Positions 58,475-64,000 of a stretch of DNA of 64,000 nucleotides are shown here, piece by piece. A program made the position numbers and the translations under genes. Origin of the DNA: Marinobacter arenosus (GTDB lineage: Bacteria; Pseudomonadota; Gammaproteobacteria; Pseudomonadales; Oleiphilaceae); contig NZ_JAHVAO010000001.1 of the NCBI RefSeq assembly GCF_019264345.1, forward strand, positions 930,001-994,000. The letters run 5' to 3'. The notes under the pieces were generated by a model that did no database searches, had not been told where the DNA came from, and saw only the letters and a program-made list of their open reading frames with translations. How positions within the stretch are numbered: the first letter of the stretch is position 1; every line of letters begins with the position of its first letter.

Positions 58475-59767
58475 TCAGGCCCCCTCGGCAACGGCCTGCT
58501 GTTGCTGGAGGCGCTTCAGCCGTTCCACGGCCAATCGCACCAGGGGAATGGACTCCGCGTGGTGCAGGTCCTCGGGGATTTTCTGCCCGTCCGTGTAATA
58601 GGCCACCGGCAATCCGGTTTCCATCACGAATCCCAGAGATTCCCCCAGTGTCAGGGCTTCGTCAATCTTTGTCATCACGCAGCCCGCAAGATTTGCCATC
58701 TTATAGCAATGCCACACGGATTTCATGATACGCGGCTGGCTGGTGGCAGACACCACCAGATGGGTACGGATATTGTGGTGGCTGCGCGCCAACTCCGCCA
58801 GCTGTTCCTGGTAACCCTTGTCAGAACTGGTCAGGCCCGCGGTATCAATCAGCACCAGGTGCCGGTCGGACAACTCGTCCAGAATATCGTCCAACGAGTG
58901 GCTTTCATCGACGACACGAACCGGCACGTTCAGAATCCGACCGAATACGAACAGCTGCTCGTGGGCGGCCACCCGGTAGCGGTCCGTCGTGACCAGCGCC
59001 AGCGAGTCTGCCCCATGGCGCAGAACATAGCGCGCCGCCAGTTTGCCAATGGTGGTGGTCTTGCCGGAACCGGTCGGACCGACCAGTGCATAGACTCCGC
59101 CTTCGTCCAGCCATTCCTGGCGTGAGGTACGGACACCGGTTGCCAGCATTTTCAGGGATTGCTTCCAGCCGTCTTCCAGACGACCACCCTTATGGCGCCG
59201 GGACAACGAGCCTGACAGGTCGGCGCTCAGACCGAACTCCTGGAGCCGCTCGGCCAGTCGCTGCTGCACCGCATTGCTCACCGGCTTTGCCGGCTCGGCG
59301 GCGCGACCACTCATCATATCCCTGAGCGAGCTGATTTCTGCCCGCATCTGGGCCAGCTCATCGGAATACCCACGAGCACTGGCCGACGGCGAGGTCGCCG
59401 GTTCCTCGAACCCAGAAGACGCTGCCTCGTTCAACGCGGCAAACGAACCATCGGAATAGGAGGCGCCCATTTTCGCCCGCTTTTCCCGGACCTCACGGAT
59501 GCGATCACGGGACCGGTTCAATTCGTCCTCCAGCCGGCGGTGCTGATCCGCCTGCATTTCAGCCAGGCGCGAACCGTTGGTGGCAGACTCGGCTTTGTCG
59601 CCCAGTCGCTGGCGCGCCATATTCTCGTCGTAGTCCAGCGCCGTCACGATTTCGACGCCGCCGTCAACACGACGATTGGAAAGAATCACGGCATCCGGAC
59701 CCATCTGCTCACTGACCTGCTTCAGCGCCTCTGACATGCTCTGAGCGAAAAACCGTTTTACTTTCAT
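58475..59767 (-). CDS. flhF: Flagellar biosynthesis GTPase FlhF
   Basis: A 430-residue SRP-type GTPase. The N-terminal basic domain starts MKVKRFFAQSMSEALKQVSEQMGPDAVILSNRRV. The middle B region is variable. The NG domain has GPTGSGKTTTIGKLAARY (about 228-245), TTDRYRVAAHEQL, LIDTAGL and MTKIDEA. It places the flagellum at the cell pole. It lies 60 bases after flhA. Confidence 0.96.
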   Translation of the reverse strand: MKVKRFFAQSMSEALKQVSEQMGPDAVILSNRRVDGGVEIVTALDYDENMARQRLGDKAESATNGSRLAEMQADQHRRLEDELNRSRDRIREVREKRAKMGASYSDGSFAALNEAASSGFEEPATSPSASARGYSDELAQMRAEISSLRDMMSGRAAEPAKPVSNAVQQRLAERLQEFGLSADLSGSLSRRHKGGRLEDGWKQSLKMLATGVRTSRQEWLDEGGVYALVGPTGSGKTTTIGKLAARYVLRHGADSLALVTTDRYRVAAHEQLFVFGRILNVPVRVVDESHSLDDILDELSDRHLVLIDTAGLTSSDKGYQEQLAELARSHHNIRTHLVVSATSQPRIMKSVWHCYKMANLAGCVMTKIDEALTLGESLGFVMETGLPVAYYTDGQKIPEDLHHAESIPLVRLAVERLKRLQQQQAVAEGA

Positions 59768-59827
59768 ACTGACTCTTCCTCCACCGGCAACCCCCTGCGG
59801 GCGCTGACCGCGTTGTGGTCCGCGTCG

Positions 59828-62008
59828 TTACTGACCGACGGACGCCACGATAGTGATCTGTTTGTTATCCGGTATTTCCTGGTAGGAGAGCACGTACAAC
59901 CGCTCTACCCCGTAGCTCGCAAACCGCGCCAGTACCGGTCGCAACGGACCGGACACCAGCAGGATCGCCGGTTTGCCCAGCATCTCCTGGCGCTGAACAC
60001 TCTCCTGCAGCGACCGCTGCAGCTTCTCCACCATGTTCGGCTCCAGAACCAGTCCGATGTCATCCTGACCGCCGGATTGTTGACTCTGCTGAACAGACTT
60101 TAGCAATAACTGTTCCAGATCCGGATCGAGGGTAATAACCGGGATTTCGGACTCGTTGCCACAGATGCTCTGGACGATCATCCGGCGCAGGGACTGCCGG
60201 GCCACGGTGGTCAGCAGTTTCGGGTCCTGACTCTTGGGATGCACATTGACGATGGCCTCGGCAATCGAGCGCATGTCCCGGATCGGGACCTCTTCTTTGA
60301 GCAAATTCTGCAGTACCTTCAGCAACAAGCTGATGGACACGGTGGTCGGCACCAGCTCCTCCGCCAGCTTCGGCGACGTCTTTTCCAACTGATCCAGCCA
60401 CTTCTGAACTTCCTCGTGCCCCAGCAGCTCATGGGCATGCTTCTGCAGCACCTGGTTGAGATGGGTCGCAACTACGGTACTGGCATCAACCACGGTGTAG
60501 CCCAGAGTCTGGGCCTGGTCCTTTTTGTCGGGCTCAATCCAGATGGCATCCAGCCCGAACGCCGGATCCTTGCCCTGGATTCCCTCGACCTTCCCGAACA
60601 CCTGCCCCGGGTCGATGGCCAGCTCCCGCTCCGGATGGATCTCAGCCTCAGCGATGGTCACGCCCATCAGCGTGATGCGGTAAACGTTGGGCATCAGGTC
60701 CAGGTTGTCGCGAATGTGTACCGACGGCATCAGGAAGCCCAGGTCCTGCGACAGCTTCTTGCGCACGCCCTTGATCCGGCTCAGAAGCTGGCCGCCCTGG
60801 GATTTGTCCACGAGGGGAATCAGCCGGTAGCCCACTTCCAGTCCGACGATGTCGACGGTAGCAACGTCGTCCCAGCCCAACTCTTTGTTCTCTCCGGGTG
60901 CCGGCAACTGGCGGCCCGGATCGCCGGCACCGTCCCCGCCCGGTGGCAGGTCCTGCCCGCTGGACCGCGGCATGCCAGCAGCCCCGCCCCGGCTCGGAAA
61001 GACACCGTCCTCCTCAACGGTCTGGCGATCGTGCTTCCAGATATACCAGGCCGCTGCGGCGGCAAGGCTGCCGAGCCCCAGAAAGGCCACATGGGGCATG
61101 CCCGGGATCAGGCCCAGAATGAGCAGGATGGTGGCCGCGATGGCCAACGCCTTGGGCGCACTGAACATCTGGCTGAGAATCTGCCCACCCATGTCCTGGC
61201 TTGAGGTTACCCGGGTAACCATGATGGCGGCGGAGGTGGACAGCAGCAGCGACGGAATCTGAGCGACCAGCCCGTCACCAATCGTCAGCAGGGCATAACG
61301 CTGCATGGCCAGACCAAAGGTGAGATCGTGCTGGAGCATACCGATGGCGACACCACCGATGATGTTGATCGCAAGAATCAGAAGACCGGCAACCGCATCG
61401 CCTTTCACGAACTTCGAGGCACCGTCCATAGAACCGTAGAAATCCGCCTCCTGGGCAATCTCCGAGCGGCGGTGCTTGGCTTCGTCCTGGTTGATCAAGC
61501 CGGCGTTCAGGTCGGCGTCGATGGCCATCTGCTTGCCCGGCATGGCGTCGAGGGTAAAGCGGGCGCTGACTTCGGAGACCCGACCCGCACCCTTGGTCAC
61601 CACCAGGAAGTTGATGATCATCAGGATGGCGAAGACCACGAGCCCCACGGCGTAGTTGCCACCAATCAGCACGGCACCAAAAGACTCGATCACCTTACCT
61701 GCAGCGTCGCCGCCCTCATGACCTTCCAGCAGGACGATGCGGGTGGAAGCCACGTTCAGGGCCAGTCGCAGAAGCGTCGCCACCAGCAGCACCGTAGGGA
61801 AGGAAGCGAACTCCATAGGGCGCATGGCGTAAACACACACCAGCAGGATGACGATGGACAGGGTAATGTTGAAAGTGAAGAAAACGTCCAGCAGGAACGC
61901 GGGCATCGGCAGGATCATCATGCCGAGCAGCCCCATCAGCATAATGGGAATGCCCAGATTTCCCCGCGTCAGGGATTTGACGTTGTTAAGGACTAATGCT
62001 CTGTCCAT
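59828..62008 (-). CDS. flhA: Flagellar export gate protein FlhA
   Basis: A 726-residue export-gate component. Eight membrane helices fill the first 350 residues or so, with the FHIPEP-type region ALNVASTRIVLLEGHEG, DAMPGKQMAIDADLNAGLI and RRSEIAQEADFYGSMDGASKFVKGDA between them. The large cytoplasmic domain binds export chaperones. It is slightly longer than the common 690-710 residues because of a glycine/proline-rich linker near 340-380. A sigma-54 promoter lies upstream. Confidence 0.97.
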   Translation of the reverse strand: MDRALVLNNVKSLTRGNLGIPIMLMGLLGMMILPMPAFLLDVFFTFNITLSIVILLVCVYAMRPMEFASFPTVLLVATLLRLALNVASTRIVLLEGHEGGDAAGKVIESFGAVLIGGNYAVGLVVFAILMIINFLVVTKGAGRVSEVSARFTLDAMPGKQMAIDADLNAGLINQDEAKHRRSEIAQEADFYGSMDGASKFVKGDAVAGLLILAINIIGGVAIGMLQHDLTFGLAMQRYALLTIGDGLVAQIPSLLLSTSAAIMVTRVTSSQDMGGQILSQMFSAPKALAIAATILLILGLIPGMPHVAFLGLGSLAAAAAWYIWKHDRQTVEEDGVFPSRGGAAGMPRSSGQDLPPGGDGAGDPGRQLPAPGENKELGWDDVATVDIVGLEVGYRLIPLVDKSQGGQLLSRIKGVRKKLSQDLGFLMPSVHIRDNLDLMPNVYRITLMGVTIAEAEIHPERELAIDPGQVFGKVEGIQGKDPAFGLDAIWIEPDKKDQAQTLGYTVVDASTVVATHLNQVLQKHAHELLGHEEVQKWLDQLEKTSPKLAEELVPTTVSISLLLKVLQNLLKEEVPIRDMRSIAEAIVNVHPKSQDPKLLTTVARQSLRRMIVQSICGNESEIPVITLDPDLEQLLLKSVQQSQQSGGQDDIGLVLEPNMVEKLQRSLQESVQRQEMLGKPAILLVSGPLRPVLARFASYGVERLYVLSYQEIPDNKQITIVASVGQ

Positions 62009-62093
62009 GCAGGACTCTTCTCCGCTTGGCTTTACCTGAAGAGGGTTTCAGGGTCGAAAGTCTGACGCCTTAGCGCCTTTTAACGGAGGCTTC

Positions 62094-62108
62094 GCAAGAT
62101 CCGTACCA
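62094..62108 (-). promoter_or_regulatory. Sigma-54 type promoter of flhA
   Basis: On the - strand TGGTACGGATCTTGC: ten bases between GG and GC, and only one mismatch to TGGCACG, four bases, TTGC. It predicts a start near 62082 and a 74-nt leader. In Pseudomonas flhA belongs to the FleQ/RpoN class. Confidence 0.7.
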
Positions 62109-62147
62109 CTCCTTACCCGATTTCCCCGAGCTTTCTCCCGGTGTCGC

Positions 62148-62176
62148 CTGACGTTCCTTCTCAGATACGGTATCCT
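62148..62176 (+). promoter_or_regulatory. Possible promoter of upp-uraA
   Basis: CTGACG (62148-62153), 17-bp spacer, TATCCT (62171-62176), 60 bases before the upp ATG. Each box has four consensus bases. Confidence 0.35.
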
Positions 62177-62235
62177 TGCGCCATTTGAACGCGCTGCAAA
62201 ACCACGACAGATCAACCAGAGACACAGGTGACCCC

Positions 62236-62874
62236 ATGCCAATCCACGAGGTTAAACACCCCCTGATCCGACACAAACTTGGCCTGATGCGCCGGGCGGA
62301 CATCAGCACCAAGAATTTTCGTGAACTGGCACAGGAGGTTGGCGCCCTGCTGACTTACGAAGCCACCAAGGATTTCAATCTTCAGGAGAAAACCATTGAG
62401 GGTTGGGCCGGCCCGGTCAACGTCGAACAGATCCACGGCAAGAAAATCACCATCGTTCCTATCCTGCGAGCCGGGCTGGGGATGCTGGATGGCGTTCTGA
62501 GTCTGATCCCGGTCGCCCGCGTGAGCGTGGTTGGCCAGATCCGCAACGAAGAGACGCTTGAGGCCAGCACCTACCTGGAAAAGCTGGTCGGTGAGCTGGA
62601 TCAGCGCATGGCACTGATCGTGGATCCGATGCTGGCCACCGGCGGCTCAATGATCTCCACGATCGACCTCCTGAAAAAAGCGGGCAGCACTGAAATCCGT
62701 GCACTGGTATTGGTTGCAGCACCAGAGGGCGTCGACAAGGTGCTTGAGAAGCATCCTGACGTCTCTATCTATACCGCCTCAGTTGACGAGCGCCTGAACG
62801 AGAAAGGCTACATCCTGCCTGGCCTTGGCGATGCCGGCGACAAGATTTTCGGCACCAAACAGAAGGACGTCTGA
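62236..62874 (+). CDS. upp: Uracil phosphoribosyltransferase
   Basis: A 212-residue enzyme converting uracil and PRPP to UMP. The PRPP loop is in [20 protein letters not shown], the uracil-binding end is [17 protein letters not shown], and [13 protein letters not shown] is also conserved. I use ATG 62236 ([19 protein letters not shown], the family start; AGGTGA upstream) instead of a frame 20 codons longer. Two bases separate it from uraA, the classic salvage operon. Confidence 0.97.
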   Translation: MPIHEVKHPLIRHKLGLMRRADISTKNFRELAQEVGALLTYEATKDFNLQEKTIEGWAGPVNVEQIHGKKITIVPILRAGLGMLDGVLSLIPVARVSVVGQIRNEETLEASTYLEKLVGELDQRMALIVDPMLATGGSMISTIDLLKKAGSTEIRALVLVAAPEGVDKVLEKHPDVSIYTASVDERLNEKGYILPGLGDAGDKIFGTKQKDV

Positions 62875-62876
62875 AC

Positions 62877-64000
62877 ATGCAGGATCATAGCAACGACCCG
62901 GTCTGGAAACAGGCCATCGCCGGCTCGCAGATGCTTCTGGTCGCATTTGGCGCCCTGGTACTGATGCCCCTGATCACCGGCCTCGACCCGAATGTCGCGC
63001 TCTTTACCGCCGGCCTCGGCACCCTCATCTTTCACGTCGTCACCGGCGGCCAGATCCCCATCTTCCTGGCATCGTCGTTCGCCTTTATTGCGCCGGTTAT
63101 CGCCTCCAAGGGCAAATTTGGCATGGAAGAAACCCTGGGTGGCCTGATGGCGGCCGGCATTCTCTACATCGCTCTCAGTGGCCTGGTGCGTCTCCGTGGC
63201 ACCGGCTTTGTCCGCGCCCTGCTGCCGCCCGTGGTGATCGGGCCGGTGATCATGACCATTGGCCTGGGCCTCGCCCCGGTCGCCGTCCACATGGCCTCAG
63301 GCCGCACCGGAGATGGAGCAACCCAGCTAATCCCCTACGACACCGCCATCTGGATCGCGATGACTTCCCTGGCCGTGACCATTGTCATGTCGGTCTGGGC
63401 CAAGGGCATCTTCCGCCTGATTCCGATCATGTTCGGAGTCATCACCGGGTACGTGCTCTCCGCCTTCGCCGGCATTGTCGACACTACGCCTATCCAGGAA
63501 GCCGCGTGGCTGGCCATGCCAAAATTTGTCGCGCCGGAGTTCAGCTGGGGCGCGGTCCTGTTCATGATTCCGGTTGCCATCGCGCCGGCCATTGAGCACA
63601 TCGGCGACGTGCTGGCCATCGGTAACGTCACCCGCAAGAACTACCTTGAAAAGCCCGGCCTGCACCGCACCCTCCTTGGCGACGGCCTGGCAACCAGCGC
63701 AGCCTCCCTGCTCGGTGGGCCACCCAACACCACCTATTCGGAAGTCACCGGTGCAGTCATGCTGACCAAGAACTTCAACCCGAAGGTCATGTGGTGGGCC
63801 GCCGTTGTCGCCATTATTCTGGCGTTCGTGGGCAAGTTCGGCGCAGCCCTGCAGACCATTCCGGTTCCGGTCATGGGTGGCATCCTGTGCCTGCTGTTCG
63901 GCTCCATTGCCGTCGTGGGCCTCAACACCCTGATTCGCCACCAGGTTGACCTTGCCCAGTCCCGCAACCTGGTGATCGTTGGCGTCACTCTGGTGTTCGG
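62877..64000 (+). CDS. uraA: Uracil permease UraA, 3' end outside window
   Basis: The first 374 residues of a NAT/NCS2-family nucleobase transporter, open to the window end. It starts MQDHSNDPVWKQAIAGSQMLLVAFGALVLMPLI. Many membrane helices follow, with AFIAPVI, PVVIGPVIMTIGLGLAP, PVAIAPAIEHIGDVLAIGNVT (transport-site glutamate of helix 8) and GDGLATSAASLLGGPPNTTYSEVTGAV, the uracil-permease form of helix 10. It starts two bases after upp. Confidence 0.96.
   Translation, partial: MQDHSNDPVWKQAIAGSQMLLVAFGALVLMPLITGLDPNVALFTAGLGTLIFHVVTGGQIPIFLASSFAFIAPVIASKGKFGMEETLGGLMAAGILYIALSGLVRLRGTGFVRALLPPVVIGPVIMTIGLGLAPVAVHMASGRTGDGATQLIPYDTAIWIAMTSLAVTIVMSVWAKGIFRLIPIMFGVITGYVLSAFAGIVDTTPIQEAAWLAMPKFVAPEFSWGAVLFMIPVAIAPAIEHIGDVLAIGNVTRKNYLEKPGLHRTLLGDGLATSAASLLGGPPNTTYSEVTGAVMLTKNFNPKVMWWAAVVAIILAFVGKFGAALQTIPVPVMGGILCLLFGSIAVVGLNTLIRHQVDLAQSRNLVIVGVTLVF

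Overview
The window is a 64 kb piece of a high-GC gammaproteobacterial chromosome. A marine, polarly flagellated relative of Pseudomonas fits best, and Marinobacter is my first guess. The reasons are protein-level resemblance (Na+-NQR, SthA, PsrA, the long NAD-glutamate dehydrogenase, the ParA/ParP chemotaxis arrangement) and gene order. sthA-apbE-nqrFEDCBA-gap-mfd-csiV-mtnP-psrA and flhA-flhF-flhG-fliA-cheYZAB-motCD-parA-parP-cheW-ccm both follow blocks known from Pseudomonas aeruginosa. I see no tRNA, rRNA, CRISPR array, insertion sequence or prophage. The window is dense core genome with only short intergenic regions.

Region 1 (1-2.9 kb, + strand): the 3' end of transaldolase, a TerB-like protein, a divergent type I-beta DAHP synthase and a glycerophosphodiester phosphodiesterase. 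Region 2 (2.9-11.6 kb, - strand): the complete sodium-pumping NADH:quinone oxidoreductase operon nqrABCDEF with its two maturation factors, apbE (flavin transfer) and nqrM (iron delivery), followed by the soluble transhydrogenase sthA. Region 3 (12-20.6 kb): a long-form GAPDH diverges from mfd and csiV. mtnP, mscS and an L,D-transpeptidase lie on the - strand. Region 4 (20.6-26.6 kb): psrA with a readable autoregulatory promoter/operator, an unknown two-helix membrane protein, riboflavin synthase, the rRNA methyltransferases rlmG and rsmC, an unannotated-size 57-residue gene and a beta carbonic anhydrase. Region 5 (26.7-38.7 kb): the giant NAD-glutamate dehydrogenase diverges from a six-gene MoxR/Bat (aerotolerance-type) operon.

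Region 6 (38.7-45.9 kb, - strand): the full cytochrome c maturation operon ccmABCDEFGHI. Region 7 (46-62 kb): a FliK-like protein with a stand-alone FlhB C-terminal domain on the + strand, converging with a 14-gene flagellar and chemotaxis series on the - strand (flhA flhF flhG fliA cheY cheZ cheA cheB motC motD parA parP cheW and a DUF2802 gene). Region 8 (62.2-64 kb): upp and uraA (cut by the window end), the uracil salvage pair.

Promoters can be read for several units. They include sigma-54 type -24/-12 elements before flhA, cheW and fliK, a sigma-28 (FliA) element before parA, and sigma-70 elements before nqrA, gap, mfd, psrA, ribE and upp. All are pattern matches made by eye. Start codons were moved inward from the longest open frame where the family length or a Shine-Dalgarno sequence argued for it (nqrA, nqrC, gap, mscS, fliK, flhG, ccmA, ccmF, cheW, upp and others).

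I do not see an obviously new multi-gene system. The least explained items are the 57-residue gene behind a phased TGACG repeat array, an orphan + strand terminator between rlmG and rsmC that suggests a small RNA, the triple acidic repeat in CheA next to ParA/ParP, the FliK/FlhB-tail pair, and the altered active-site motifs of the DAHP synthase.
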